Positions 8,473 to 18,283 of a DNA stretch of 64,000 nt are shown here, one piece after another; the stretch's first letter is position 1, and every line of letters starts with the position of its first letter. The stretch is from CAYSPG01 sp964432885. GTDB taxonomy: Bacteria; Bacteroidota; Bacteroidia; AKYH767-A; OLB10. The stretch is from NCBI GenBank assembly GCA_964432885.1, contig CAYSPG010000008.1:62001-126000 (forward strand). Direction: 5' to 3'. The notes under the pieces are model-generated. The model ran no database searches. It worked only from the letters and a program-made list of their open reading frames with translations, and was not told where the DNA came from. The position numbers and the translations under genes are program-made.

Positions 8473-11400
8473 ATGCAAAGGCTTATTACTTTTTTTATTT
8501 GTTTTTTTATTTTCATTTCCGGGGCCTATAGCCAGCAGTCCGAAGTATTCAGACATTTAAATCATAAGCAAGGTTTATCCCATAACAGGGTTACATGCAT
8601 TTTGCAGGATAACCGTGGACTTATCTGGGTGGGAACCGAAGACGGGTTAAACCGCTACAACGGATACAAAGTAGATGTTTATAAGCACGCTCCGTCTGAC
8701 AGCAGTTCTGTTTCCAGCAGTTCCATACGCTGTTTGTTTCAAGATGGTAAGGGAACATTATGGATTGGCACCGATGATGGTTTGAATTATTTTGACTTGT
8801 CAACAGAAAAATTTCACAGCTATAAACATAATGACACAAAAAATTCAATAAGCAGCAACCAAATTACCTGCATTGAGCAGGATGAACATGGCAACCTTTT
8901 AATTGGCACTGCGGGTGGAGGCATTAACCTTTTTAACACATCCACAAGTACATGGACCACATTTACCAACAGCATATCAAATAACAATTCGGTATGCAGC
9001 AATAACATTACCGATATTGCAAAAGATAAAGAGGGCATATTGTACTTTGCCACCGATAAAGGCATCAGCATTTTAAAAAACAGCGATTCACAAAAATTTG
9101 AAACCCTTACGGCACAACCCGGCAATACCCAATCATTAGTAGAAAATGAAATTACTAGCCTTTATGCCGATTACCAGGATAAACTTTGGATAGGATACCT
9201 TAACAGTGGCATTAGCACATTAAATTTAAAAACACACGCTTTTAATCATTATCAAAATGAGCCGGGTAATGCCAATTCAATAAGCAGTAATTCGGTTTTT
9301 GGTATTTGCAAAGACCTTGACGGGAACATAATTGTAGGTACCATTGGCGGAGGTTTAAATGTGCTTAACCCTTCTACCAATAACTTTAAATCGTATAAAA
9401 ACGATATTCAGAATATACACTCCATAAGCAGTAACACAATTTGGTGTTTGCACAGAGATGAATCTGGCCTTGTGTGGATTGGTACCGACAAAGGAGTTGA
9501 TTATTACAAAGCCAACCTTATGCGCTTTAAAACAGAAGCGCCATATATAGCTGCTTCCGAAAATTTACTAAACACAAACACATATTGCTTTGCCGAAGAC
9601 AAGCAAAACAATTTATGGATGGGAGTGCTTGGCTCTGGTGTAATCGTAAAAAACCAGGCAGGCAATGTTATTGGCACGTATAACACATCAAATGGTTTGA
9701 GTGATAACAATGTTTTTAGTATTTACACTACCCCTGATGTTGTTTGGGTTGGAACATTTAATGGCCTTAACGCCATTGATAAAAAAACAGGTGCTGTCAA
9801 AAAATATGTAAACGACAAAGCAAATCCTCAATCACTTTCAAACAATAACATAAGGTGCATATCTGCCGACCGGCAAAACAATTTGTGGATAGGTACCTTT
9901 GGCGGTGGCTTAAATAAATTCGATGTTAAAACCGAAAAATTTACTGTTTACAACCGGAAAGCATCTAACATTGGAAGTGATATTATAGTATCCGTTTTTA
10001 CTGATGATGACGGCAAAATTTATGTAGGAACATATGGTGGCGGCCTGTCTGTTTATAATTCATCAAACAATAGTTTTACCAACTACACCTTTAATGCTTC
10101 CTCCAAAAATTCAATCAGTTCAAATTATGTAAACTGTATTTTAAAATATACCGACCACCAGTTTTTAATTGGAACCTATGGCGGAGGAATAAATTTATTT
10201 GACAAAAACAGCGACACGTTTATTCAGGTAACTGAAAACACGGGGCTGCCCAATAACAATATAACAGGCATTGTAATTGACTTTGGAAAAAACGTATGGC
10301 TAAGTACAGGCAATGAAATATGCCGTGTAAATATTGATGATAACGGGGCACTTCAAAACGTACACAGGTTTGACGAGCAGGATGGCGTTACCAACCGGTT
10401 TAACCCGGGTGCGTTTATCAAAAACCAAAAAGGAGAAATATTATTTGGCGGTGCCAATGGCATTAATCATTTTAACCCCATTAACATTAAGGATAATCCA
10501 TACATACCCCCCGTGGTAATTACCCGTTTTTACCTTTTTGAAAAGCCATACTTTATGGACACCATTATTATGTCAAAAAGCGTAATTGATTTAAGGTACA
10601 ATCAAAACTTTTTTGAGTTTGAGTTTGCAGCACTAAACTATGTGTTTCCCGAAAAAAATTGTTATGCTTACATGCTTGAAGGATTAGAAACCGAATGGAG
10701 TTACTGTGGAACAAAACGAAACCGCCAATACACCAACCTTGACCCCGGCACTTACCGCTTTCGTGTTAAAGCCTGCAATAACGATGGCGTGTGGAATGAA
10801 GAAGGAACATTTATAATTATTCGCATAAAACCACCCTGGTATAAAACGTGGTGGTTTTATTTGATTAGCGCTTTGGCATTTGCAGCCATTACCATTGGGT
10901 ACATACGCTGGCGAACAGCCGTAATACGAAAACAATACGAACTGCTTGAACAAAAAGTACAGGAACGCACTTCGGAATTAAGAGCCGAAAAGGAAAAGAC
11001 GGAACAAAAATCAAAAGAACTTGAAGTTACACTTAATGAACTGCGCGACACACAATCGCAACTTGTACATGCCGAAAAGATGGCATCGCTGGGTCAGTTA
11101 ACAGCGGGCATAGCGCACGAAATTCAAAATCCGTTAAACTTTGTAAACAACTTTTCGCAGCTTAGCAAAGAAATGATTGATGAACTTGCAAACACGGCCA
11201 CCGGTGAACAAAAAGAGGACATCATGTATGACCTTAGGCAAAACATCATTAAAATACATGAACATGGCAAACGTGCCGAACGCATCGTAAAAAGCATGTT
11301 GATGCACAGCCGCACCCGCACTGCCGAAAAAGCACTTACCGAAATAAATAAAATTGCCGAAGACGCCCTTAACCTGTCGCACACCAGCCTGCGTGCCAAA

Positions 11401-11817
11401 GACCATCAGTTTACAAGTGAAACCGAAATTTTACTTGACGAAAAAATTCCACCACTTAATATCGTACAGCAAGATATAAGCAGGGTATTATTAAACCTCC
11501 TTAACAATGCATTTTATGCCGTAAACGAAAGAAGAAAAAAAGAAGGCCCTGCATTTAAGCCTATGGTAAAACTCAATACGCAAAAGTTAGATAACAAAGT
11601 GCGCATCACCATTAGCGATAACGGAACAGGAATACCACACGATGTAAAAGAAAAAATTTTTCAGCCATTCTTTACTACCAAACCTACTGGAGAAGGAACA
11701 GGATTGGGGCTATCATTAAGCTACGATATAATTGTAAAAGGTCATGGTGGAGAAATAAAAGTAAACTCAACCGAAAATACCGGAACCGAATTTATTATTG
11801 ATTTACCAATAACGTAA
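8473..11817 (+). CDS. two-component propeller sensor histidine kinase
   Basis: A 1,114-residue membrane sensor kinase. A signal peptide (1-20) is followed by two seven-bladed 'reg_prop' propellers (~residues 25-680; repeated motifs such as GLIWVGTEDGLNRYN, LWIGTFGGGLNKFD). A Y_Y_Y domain (~705-785, NFFEFEFAALNY ... PGTYRFRVKACN) comes next, then one membrane helix (~792-812), a coiled coil, HisKA with the phospho-acceptor His882 in GIAHEIQNPLNF, and HATPase_c with LLNLLNNAFYA, ISDNGTGIP and GTGLGLSLS. Unlike the classic hybrid systems that regulate polysaccharide loci in Bacteroides, it has no REC or AraC-type domain. The phosphate must therefore go to separate regulators, and two follow directly downstream. 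Confidence 0.93.
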   Translation: MQRLITFFICFFIFISGAYSQQSEVFRHLNHKQGLSHNRVTCILQDNRGLIWVGTEDGLNRYNGYKVDVYKHAPSDSSSVSSSSIRCLFQDGKGTLWIGTDDGLNYFDLSTEKFHSYKHNDTKNSISSNQITCIEQDEHGNLLIGTAGGGINLFNTSTSTWTTFTNSISNNNSVCSNNITDIAKDKEGILYFATDKGISILKNSDSQKFETLTAQPGNTQSLVENEITSLYADYQDKLWIGYLNSGISTLNLKTHAFNHYQNEPGNANSISSNSVFGICKDLDGNIIVGTIGGGLNVLNPSTNNFKSYKNDIQNIHSISSNTIWCLHRDESGLVWIGTDKGVDYYKANLMRFKTEAPYIAASENLLNTNTYCFAEDKQNNLWMGVLGSGVIVKNQAGNVIGTYNTSNGLSDNNVFSIYTTPDVVWVGTFNGLNAIDKKTGAVKKYVNDKANPQSLSNNNIRCISADRQNNLWIGTFGGGLNKFDVKTEKFTVYNRKASNIGSDIIVSVFTDDDGKIYVGTYGGGLSVYNSSNNSFTNYTFNASSKNSISSNYVNCILKYTDHQFLIGTYGGGINLFDKNSDTFIQVTENTGLPNNNITGIVIDFGKNVWLSTGNEICRVNIDDNGALQNVHRFDEQDGVTNRFNPGAFIKNQKGEILFGGANGINHFNPINIKDNPYIPPVVITRFYLFEKPYFMDTIIMSKSVIDLRYNQNFFEFEFAALNYVFPEKNCYAYMLEGLETEWSYCGTKRNRQYTNLDPGTYRFRVKACNNDGVWNEEGTFIIIRIKPPWYKTWWFYLISALAFAAITIGYIRWRTAVIRKQYELLEQKVQERTSELRAEKEKTEQKSKELEVTLNELRDTQSQLVHAEKMASLGQLTAGIAHEIQNPLNFVNNFSQLSKEMIDELANTATGEQKEDIMYDLRQNIIKIHEHGKRAERIVKSMLMHSRTRTAEKALTEINKIAEDALNLSHTSLRAKDHQFTSETEILLDEKIPPLNIVQQDISRVLLNLLNNAFYAVNERRKKEGPAFKPMVKLNTQKLDNKVRITISDNGTGIPHDVKEKIFQPFFTTKPTGEGTGLGLSLSYDIIVKGHGGEIKVNSTENTGTEFIIDLPIT

Positions 11818-11865
11818 CCGTTCATAGTAAAATTCAAAAACATTAAACTTTAAATACCCTTAATA

Positions 11866-12252
11866 ATGACACCAAAAGTATTAGTAGTGGATGATGAACA
11901 AGACGTGGAAATGCTCTTCCGCTTAAAATTCAGACGCGAACTTAAAGAGCACAACATTGACTTTCAGTTTGCTTTTAGCGGTGACGAAGCCCTTAATTAC
12001 CTTAAAGGCACCAATCCCATTGATGTTATGCTGATATTATCGGACATAAACATGCCTGGGATGAACGGCCTTGAACTGGTACAAAAAATAAAAAACATGC
12101 ATCCCGAAGTAAAAGTAATGATGGTAACCGCTTATGGCGATGACAAAAATTTTGAGGATGCAAAAAAACGCGGTGCCGATGATTTTGTAACCAAGCCTGT
12201 GGATTTTGATTTGTTAAAAGAACGAATGTTTAAACTAATAGAAAATAATTAA
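11866..12252 (+). CDS. single-domain response regulator
   Basis: A 128-residue receiver domain with nothing attached. The acidic pocket is D9-D10 (LVVDDE), the phospho-acceptor is D60 (LSDINMPGMNG), T88 lies in MVTAYGD and K110 in VTKPVDF. With no DNA-binding or enzymatic output it is expected to act by protein contact or as a phosphate shuttle. It lies 48 bp after the propeller kinase and its stop codon directly abuts the start of the next gene (TAA at 12250-12252, ATG at 12253), so the three genes are almost certainly one operon and one signalling chain. Confidence 0.93.
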   Translation: MTPKVLVVDDEQDVEMLFRLKFRRELKEHNIDFQFAFSGDEALNYLKGTNPIDVMLILSDINMPGMNGLELVQKIKNMHPEVKVMMVTAYGDDKNFEDAKKRGADDFVTKPVDFDLLKERMFKLIENN

Positions 12253-13869
12253 ATGTATAACAAAATTTTAGTTGTAGATGATGAGCCGGATTTGGAATTG
12301 CTGATTACACAGCGATTCAGAAGCAAAATACGCTCAGGCGATTTATCATTTGAATTTGCACACAACGGTGCACAGGCGCTTGATAAATTAAAAACCGACC
12401 CATCCATTGATTTGGTTTTTACCGACATCAACATGCCGGTGATGGATGGCCTTACACTGCTTAACCGAATTAAGGAAGAAAAATTGTCGCCCAAAGCGGT
12501 TGTAATTTCGGCTTATGGCGATTTGGATAATATACGAAGCGCCATGAATAAAGGAGCCTTTGATTTTATTACCAAACCTATTGACATGACCGACCTTGAA
12601 ACCACCCTTAACAAAGGCATAGGCGAAATAACACTGATAAAACAGGGAATGAGAGCACAGGAAGAATTGGTAAAAACACGTGCTGAAAAAGAAATTGCCG
12701 TATTAGAAAAGCAAAAAGCAGAAGAAGCAAAACAACTTAAGCAACAATTTTTGGCAAACATGAGCCACGAAATACGCACACCCATGAATGCCATTATTGC
12801 CAGCATAAATTTGCTTGGTAATACTCAGCTTAATGATGTACAAAATAAATATGCAGGCATTATAAAAAAATCGGCTGACAATCTTTTGGTAATTATAAAC
12901 GACATACTTGACTCATCAAAAATTGAGGCTGGTAAAATGACCATTGAAAGCACACCGTTTAATCTTTACGAAACAGTTGAAAATGTTTTTGAGTCATTAA
13001 AAATAAAAGCGCAGGAACGCCAAATTGGTTTTACACTGGAATATCCCAAAGATGCACACAACTTTTTTAAAGGAGACCCCGTTCGTATTTCGCAGGTGCT
13101 TATAAACCTTGGAGGCAATGCCATAAAGTTTACTGAAAAAGGGTATGTAAAAATTGAGGTTATTGTTGGGAAAAACGAAGCAGGAAAATGCAACATCCGG
13201 TTTAACGTTATAGATACGGGAATAGGCATTGCAAAAGATAAAATTGCTGCAGTGTTTGAAAGTTTTACGCAGGAAAGCGGTGACACCACCCGTAAGTTTG
13301 GCGGCACAGGCCTTGGCTTAACTATTTCAAAACAATTGGTTGAGCTTATGCATGGCACCATTTCGGTTGAAAGTGAACAAGGCAAAGGCTCCATGTTTTG
13401 GTTTGAAATTCCGTTGCCTGTTGTTGATGAAAACGAAGTACAAAAACAGCAGCGTACACAACCTGCCGATCCATCTGTTAAGGTCGAAAACATTTCCATT
13501 CTTTTGGCCGAAGACCAGCTAATGAACCAGGAAGTGGCCATCGATACGCTTAAGGATTTAATACCCGGTGTAACGATTGATGTGGTTGACAACGGGAAAC
13601 TTGCCGTTGAAAAAATTCCTACACAAAATTATGACCTTGTTATAATGGACATACACATGCCCGAGATGGACGGATACGAAGCCACCATGTACATTCGTAA
13701 TAAGCTTTCTCCCCCATTTAATTCAATTCCTGTGTTGGCTATGACGGCAAATGTTATACCCGAAGAAATAAAAAAATGCTTTGACTCAGGGATGAATGAA
13801 TATGTGCCCAAGCCGTTTCAGCCTGCCGATTTACTTTCGAAAATTGCCATGCTGGTAAATAAAAAATAG
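12253..13869 (+). CDS. hybrid kinase, REC-HisKA-HATPase-REC
   Basis: A 538-residue soluble hybrid kinase. REC1 covers residues 1-125 (D58 acceptor in FTDINMPVMDG, K108). A coiled-coil linker (~130-165) leads to HisKA with H172 in MSHEIRTPMNA. HATPase_c follows (N289 in LINLGGNAIKFT, DTGIGIAKDK, GTGLGLTIS), and REC2 covers ~412-535 (D466 in VIMDIHMPEMDGYEA). No membrane segment or sensory domain is present, so its input is probably phosphorylation of REC1 by the upstream propeller kinase or exchange with the single REC protein. No output domain is visible; the effector may lie elsewhere. Confidence 0.93.
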   Translation: MYNKILVVDDEPDLELLITQRFRSKIRSGDLSFEFAHNGAQALDKLKTDPSIDLVFTDINMPVMDGLTLLNRIKEEKLSPKAVVISAYGDLDNIRSAMNKGAFDFITKPIDMTDLETTLNKGIGEITLIKQGMRAQEELVKTRAEKEIAVLEKQKAEEAKQLKQQFLANMSHEIRTPMNAIIASINLLGNTQLNDVQNKYAGIIKKSADNLLVIINDILDSSKIEAGKMTIESTPFNLYETVENVFESLKIKAQERQIGFTLEYPKDAHNFFKGDPVRISQVLINLGGNAIKFTEKGYVKIEVIVGKNEAGKCNIRFNVIDTGIGIAKDKIAAVFESFTQESGDTTRKFGGTGLGLTISKQLVELMHGTISVESEQGKGSMFWFEIPLPVVDENEVQKQQRTQPADPSVKVENISILLAEDQLMNQEVAIDTLKDLIPGVTIDVVDNGKLAVEKIPTQNYDLVIMDIHMPEMDGYEATMYIRNKLSPPFNSIPVLAMTANVIPEEIKKCFDSGMNEYVPKPFQPADLLSKIAMLVNKK

Positions 13870-13912
13870 CCATTGCTGTTATTGCTTATTTTCAGTGTAA
13901 CAAATTTCATAC

Positions 13913-14644
13913 ATGTCGTTACAAAAAACCAGTGGCATTGTTTTTCGTACCACCCCTTATGGTAACACCAGTTTGGTAGCAAAAATTTATACCCAAAAAT
14001 TTGGGCTGCAAAGCTATCTTGTAAACAATGTGCGCAGCAGCAGGGCAAAAAACAAAAACAATTACTTTCAACCCTTATCGCTTATTAACCTGGTTGCGTA
14101 TCATAAACCAACTGAAGGCTTAAAGCGTATTTCCGAAATTTCTTTTTCGCACCCCCTCGAAGGCATTCATCAAAACATGATGAAGGTAACGCAGGCATTG
14201 TTTATTACCGAGGTGCTGTATAAAAGCATTAAAGAAGAAGAAGCCAATGCCGACCTGTTTGATTTTATACAAACCAGTGTGCTTTTGTTTGATAGTGAAC
14301 AGGAAAACACAACAAACTTTCATTTGCTTTTTTTAATAAAGCTGTCAGCCTATCTTGGCTTTAAGCCTATGGGAACTTTTAGCAATCATCATTGTTATTT
14401 TAATTTATCCGAAGGAATTTTCCAAAGCATCATGCCCCTGCATCAAAATTTTATAACTGGCAGCGTGGCCGAAATTTTTTCTCTACTTAATATCACATCT
14501 TATGCCGAACTAAAAAACGTAACCATCAACAAATTGTTGCGCAATGAACTGATGGATGCGTTGCTGCTTTTTTACAATCTTCACCTTGATGGCGGCATTA
14601 ACGTACAATCGCATCACATATTAAAAGAAGTATTAACAACTTAA
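13913..14644 (+). CDS. recO: DNA repair protein RecO
   Basis: A 243-residue protein with the RecO OB-fold at the N-terminus (QKTSGIVFRTTPYGNTSLVAKIYTQ, then SYLVNNVRSS) and the helical C-terminal domain (HLLFLIKLSAYLGFKP). RecO works with RecR to load RecA onto SSB-coated gaps and ends in the RecF pathway. The zinc-binding cysteines of some RecO proteins are not evident, as is common in Bacteroidota. It starts 43 bp after the hybrid kinase and is convergent with radA, leaving only 18 bp between the two stop codons. Confidence 0.88.
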   Translation: MSLQKTSGIVFRTTPYGNTSLVAKIYTQKFGLQSYLVNNVRSSRAKNKNNYFQPLSLINLVAYHKPTEGLKRISEISFSHPLEGIHQNMMKVTQALFITEVLYKSIKEEEANADLFDFIQTSVLLFDSEQENTTNFHLLFLIKLSAYLGFKPMGTFSNHHCYFNLSEGIFQSIMPLHQNFITGSVAEIFSLLNITSYAELKNVTINKLLRNELMDALLLFYNLHLDGGINVQSHHILKEVLTT

Positions 14645-14662
14645 CAAACAGTCAGCTTTAAA

Positions 14663-16021
14663 CTAACCAAACAAAAGTGAAAAAACCTCATCCACTTTTC
14701 CAACAGGATAAAGCTGTATGCTTTTAAAAATTTTTTTGTCAAAAGAGTTAAGGTTATGCTCAGGCAAATAAAATTTTTTAAATCCTAATTTTTCGGCCTC
14801 CTTCACGCGCTGCTCTATGCGGCTTACCGGACGTATTTCGCCCGACAGGCCCACTTCGCCTGCAAAGCAGGTGTTTGTTTCCAAAGGCAAATCGTTGTTT
14901 GATGAAAGGATGGCGCAAATTACAGCCAAATCAATGGCAGGGTCTTCTACTTTTATTCCCCCGGTAATATTTAAAAAAACATCTTTTATCCCCAACTTAA
15001 ATCCGCAACGTTTCTCCAGCACTGCCAAAATCATATTCAGTCTTTTAATATCAAAACCCGTAGCCGAGCGTTGTGGAGTGCCGTATACTGCTGAACTTAC
15101 AAGCGCCTGCGTTTCTATCAACATGGTGCGCATGCCTTCAAGGTTGCAGGCAATGGCAATACCGCTCAATGTTTTATCACGCTGCGATATTAAAATTTCA
15201 GATGGGTCGGCTACTTCCTTTAATCCATTGCCATGCATTTCGTAAATACCTATTTCGGCCGTGCTGCCAAAACGGTTTTTGGCACTGCGCAATAAACGAT
15301 ATACATGATGACGGTCGCCCTCAAACTGAAGCACGGTGTCAACCATGTGCTCAAGCACCTTGGGGCCGGCAATTATTCCTTCTTTGGTAATGTGCCCTAC
15401 CAAAAAAATGGCTGCCGATGATTCTTTAGCATACCGCAACAACTCGCCCGCACATCCGCGTATTTGCGACACGCTTCCGGCAGCCGATTCAATTTGCGAT
15501 GCATACAATGTTTGTATCGAGTCAATAATTACTACATCGGGTTTTAATGACGACAGGTGGTTAAGTATTGTATCAAGCGAAGTTTCGGTAAGCACATAGC
15601 AGTTTGTGTTTCCTATTCCGGTTCGTTCGGCACGCATGCGTATTTGCTGTTCGCTTTCTTCGCCCGATACATACAGCACCTTTTTAGTGTGCAATGAAGT
15701 GGCTAATTGAAGCAGCAAGGTGGATTTGCCAATGCCCGGTTCGCCTCCTAACAGTATTAATGAGCCGGGCACCAGCCCACCACCAAGCACACGGTTAAGT
15801 TCATGGTCGGGTAAAACAATGCGGTGCTCGTTTAGTAATTCTACCTCGTTTATTTTTTGAGGCTTTGACGTGCGCAGCGTTTTTAATTTACCATTGCTGC
15901 CGGTGCTTGTTAACTCTTCCACATACGTATTCCATTCACCACACGATGCACAGCGTCCAACCCATTTGGGGGCTTGGGCTCCGCAACTTTGACAAATAAA
16001 AACCGATTTTACTTTCGACAT
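14663..16021 (-). CDS. radA: DNA repair protein RadA
   Basis: A 452-residue RecA-like ATPase involved in recombination-intermediate processing. It has the N-terminal zinc ribbon (C10, C13, C24, C27), Walker A GEPGIGKST at residues 93-101, the RadA-specific KNRFG motif in AKNRFGSTAEIG, and a C-terminal Lon-protease-like domain (GGIKVEDPAIDLAV, FAGEVGLSGEIRPV). Length and architecture match the family. Last gene of a leftward cluster beginning at panD; it converges on recO, another recombination gene. Confidence 0.96.
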   Translation of the reverse strand: MSKVKSVFICQSCGAQAPKWVGRCASCGEWNTYVEELTSTGSNGKLKTLRTSKPQKINEVELLNEHRIVLPDHELNRVLGGGLVPGSLILLGGEPGIGKSTLLLQLATSLHTKKVLYVSGEESEQQIRMRAERTGIGNTNCYVLTETSLDTILNHLSSLKPDVVIIDSIQTLYASQIESAAGSVSQIRGCAGELLRYAKESSAAIFLVGHITKEGIIAGPKVLEHMVDTVLQFEGDRHHVYRLLRSAKNRFGSTAEIGIYEMHGNGLKEVADPSEILISQRDKTLSGIAIACNLEGMRTMLIETQALVSSAVYGTPQRSATGFDIKRLNMILAVLEKRCGFKLGIKDVFLNITGGIKVEDPAIDLAVICAILSSNNDLPLETNTCFAGEVGLSGEIRPVSRIEQRVKEAEKLGFKKFYLPEHNLNSFDKKIFKSIQLYPVGKVDEVFSLLFG

Positions 16022-16087
16022 AAATCAACGAAAAACGAATTTACCATTGGCAAAAAACATAAAAGGAATATACGCGAATAAATAAAG

Positions 16088-16624
16088 CTACTCTTTTAAA
16101 AATTCTTTTTGCAAAACACCTGCGTTGGCCGGATAGTCGGTGGCAATTTCAAGAATATCATTGTCTAATTGCACTATGGTCCACTTGCTGTTATAAAAAG
16201 GTGATACCACTCCGCTTAATCCTTCTATTTTTAAAAACGGTGCCGCTACTGTGGCATCTACCGTATAGGTACCCACATCATAAGCTAGCGTGTCAAGACA
16301 ATCTGATTTATTTAAATCGTTATAATACCCTGTTGTATCCGAAACGATGGTTTGTGAAGTGCTGCTACAGATACTCACAGCATACACATAGTCATCGTAC
16401 AGCGTATCGTTATCGGCCAGGGTTTTAACCATAGTAACGCCTCCGTCTGCAAACGTCCATTTTTCGCCATAGATGTTATCTTCGGCCGAAATAGGTATCC
16501 TGTCCCACACCCCAATAATATCACCCTTTAATTTTTTTTCGGATTTAAAAAAGTGATTGCTTTCGCAGGATGCAAGTACGGCAAGCAGGGCTGCAAATGC
16601 TATGTGTTTTTTTATCGGGTTCAT
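16088..16624 (-). CDS. lipoprotein of unknown function
   Basis: A 178-residue protein with a hydrophobic leader and lipobox LASC (Cys20), so probably a lipid-anchored periplasmic or surface protein. The mature part contains GVWDRIPIS and EKWTFADGGVTMVKTL, which resembles the lipocalin-like 'G-W ... F ... G' pattern of many small Bacteroidota lipoproteins, but I cannot assign a family. It lies 66 bp upstream of radA and 63 bp downstream of rfaE2; co-transcription is likely but functional linkage is not implied. Confidence 0.72.
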   Translation of the reverse strand: MNPIKKHIAFAALLAVLASCESNHFFKSEKKLKGDIIGVWDRIPISAEDNIYGEKWTFADGGVTMVKTLADNDTLYDDYVYAVSICSSTSQTIVSDTTGYYNDLNKSDCLDTLAYDVGTYTVDATVAAPFLKIEGLSGVVSPFYNSKWTIVQLDNDILEIATDYPANAGVLQKEFLKE

Positions 16625-16687
16625 GCCTTAAATATTTTACCAAATTTATTAATCTTTTTTTTAAAAAGTATTTTTATTTGTAATAAT

Positions 16688-17179
16688 TTACTTTCCCAAC
16701 AGTTTATTGATAATGCCTGTTGTTGAAAAGCCTTGTAAAAACTCGATGGTTTCAATGCGGCCACCATTTGCTTTTACAATATCGGCACCTGCAATTTCAT
16801 CGGGCTTATAGTCGGCTCCCTTTACCAGCACATCCGGGCTTACGGCTTTAATAAGATTGTAAGGTGTTTCTTCTTCAAACAGAACCACAGCACCAACCAC
16901 GTGAAGCGATGCAAGCAAAAAAGCACGCGCATCTTCTGTATTAACCGGCCGACCTTCGCCCTTAAGTTTTTTTGTTGATGTGTCTGAATTTAATCCCACC
17001 ACCAACACATCGCCCAAATTTTTTGCCTTTGCTAAGTAATCGGCATGGCCTTTATGCAAAATATCAAAGCAGCCATTGGTAAAAACAATTTTTTTTGATT
17101 GCAGCCTGGCCAATGTTAAAAATGACATTAGTGCGGGTTGGGTAAAAATTTTGTTTTGTATAACGGTGCTGTAATCCAT
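16688..17179 (-). CDS. rfaE2: D-glycero-beta-D-manno-heptose 1-phosphate adenylyltransferase
   Basis: A 163-residue nucleotidyltransferase corresponding to domain II of HldE/RfaE. It activates heptose 1-phosphate to ADP-heptose for the lipopolysaccharide inner core. The signature TNGCFDILHKGHADYL holds the HxGH ATP-binding motif of cytidylyltransferase-like enzymes. VVGLNSDTSTKKLKGEGRPV and LVKGADYKPDEIAG are typical of the heptose branch. The kinase domain (RfaE1) is not fused and not seen nearby. It is 12 bp downstream of the UPF0104-type gene. Confidence 0.9.
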   Translation of the reverse strand: MDYSTVIQNKIFTQPALMSFLTLARLQSKKIVFTNGCFDILHKGHADYLAKAKNLGDVLVVGLNSDTSTKKLKGEGRPVNTEDARAFLLASLHVVGAVVLFEEETPYNLIKAVSPDVLVKGADYKPDEIAGADIVKANGGRIETIEFLQGFSTTGIINKLLGK

Positions 17180-17191
17180 ATCATTTACTAC

Positions 17192-18175
17192 TTACACGTT
17201 TTTCTTTTTTGCTGCCAGCAAAACAGCTGTGCCAATTGCGCCCAGTATAATCAGCAGCAATGTTTGATACCCGTGAACCATGGTTGCGTACACAATGCCT
17301 TCGGTTTCGGGTATGTTATACAGCATCAAGCCATGTGATACAATCCAATGATATGCGCCAATGCCGCCTTGCACCGGGGCCGCCATGCCAAGCCCGGCAA
17401 TTACCAGTACAAATAAACCCTCTTTAACACCAAGTGCCGAGGTTGAATCAAGTGCAAAAAAAGCAAAGTACGAACCCAAAAAATACATGGCCCATATAAA
17501 CACGGTATGAAATAAAAACAACCAGCCATTTTTTAGTTTGCGTACCGATTTTATCCCGTCTAAAATTCCTTTAACGGTGTTATTGATTTTAGCAGTAACG
17601 CCTTTAAACTTTTCTGATTTAGAAATAAACTTCCATCCATAATAAAGCAGCACTCCCACTCCAATCAAAGTAACCCACAATGCACCCGAAGCAAGGTGCC
17701 CGATTTTTTCATTAAGCGGACTAATAATGGTTTCATTCAAAAACCCTCCTATCAAATCAAACTCCATCGCTGCCACAAGCAGCATCACTGCAAACACAGT
17801 AAGCACATCAATAATCCGTTCAACAATTACAGTTCCCAGCAACTCGTTAAACGGAATTTTTTCGGCATTGCCCAATGTGCCGCAACGGTATATTTCGCCC
17901 AGCCGGGGTATGGCAAGGTTGGCAAAATATCCGGCACACACAGCCCAAAATGTGTTGCTTATTTTAGGCTTGTGTCCAAGTGGTTCTATCAGCATTTTCC
18001 ACCGCACCGCACGGCTAAAATGCGCAAAGCACGATACCACAATGCCTGCCAGCAGCCAGCCCTTATGCACATTTTTTATTTTCGAAATTATATTGCCAAA
18101 ATCCTGGTTTCGAAACGTAAGCCACAGCAACAAAATGCCTATGGCAAAAAACAAAATATATTTTAGAGTTTTCAA
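17192..18175 (-). CDS. UPF0104/LPG-synthase-like integral membrane protein
   Basis: A 327-residue polytopic membrane protein of the lysylphosphatidylglycerol synthase transmembrane-region family (YbhN/AglD-like). The diagnostic parts are SCFAHFSRAVRWKMLIEPLG near residue 55, FWAVCAGYFANLAIPRLGEI near residue 90 and APVQGGIGAYHWIV near residue 265. Related proteins act as lipid flippases or as the membrane half of MprF. No soluble transferase domain is attached, so an export or flippase role is possible but unproven. The gene precedes rfaE2 by 12 bp, suggesting a link to envelope polysaccharide assembly. Confidence 0.82.
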   Translation of the reverse strand: MKTLKYILFFAIGILLLWLTFRNQDFGNIISKIKNVHKGWLLAGIVVSCFAHFSRAVRWKMLIEPLGHKPKISNTFWAVCAGYFANLAIPRLGEIYRCGTLGNAEKIPFNELLGTVIVERIIDVLTVFAVMLLVAAMEFDLIGGFLNETIISPLNEKIGHLASGALWVTLIGVGVLLYYGWKFISKSEKFKGVTAKINNTVKGILDGIKSVRKLKNGWLFLFHTVFIWAMYFLGSYFAFFALDSTSALGVKEGLFVLVIAGLGMAAPVQGGIGAYHWIVSHGLMLYNIPETEGIVYATMVHGYQTLLLIILGAIGTAVLLAAKKKNV

Positions 18176-18182
18176 GTTTTAT

Positions 18183-18282
18183 GTTTCAGAATTTTGTTTT
18201 TCTTATTTCGTATTGTTTGTTTCGTATTTACCCTTTTGCATTTCGGTTTCTTGTTTCGTATTTAACACTTTCGTATTTCGGT
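18183..18282. repeat. degenerate TTTCGTATTT repeats
   Basis: The ~100-bp gap between panD and the UPF0104-type gene holds several degenerate copies of TTTCGTATTT, with related TTTCGG segments between. This looks like local slippage of a junction repeat. No promoter is clear on the minus strand. Confidence 0.5.
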
Positions 18283-18283
18283 T

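Noticed and set aside
12253..13592. Long minus-strand ORFs opposite the hybrid kinase
   Set aside because: Shadow frames of a gene with complete HisKA, HATPase and REC motifs.
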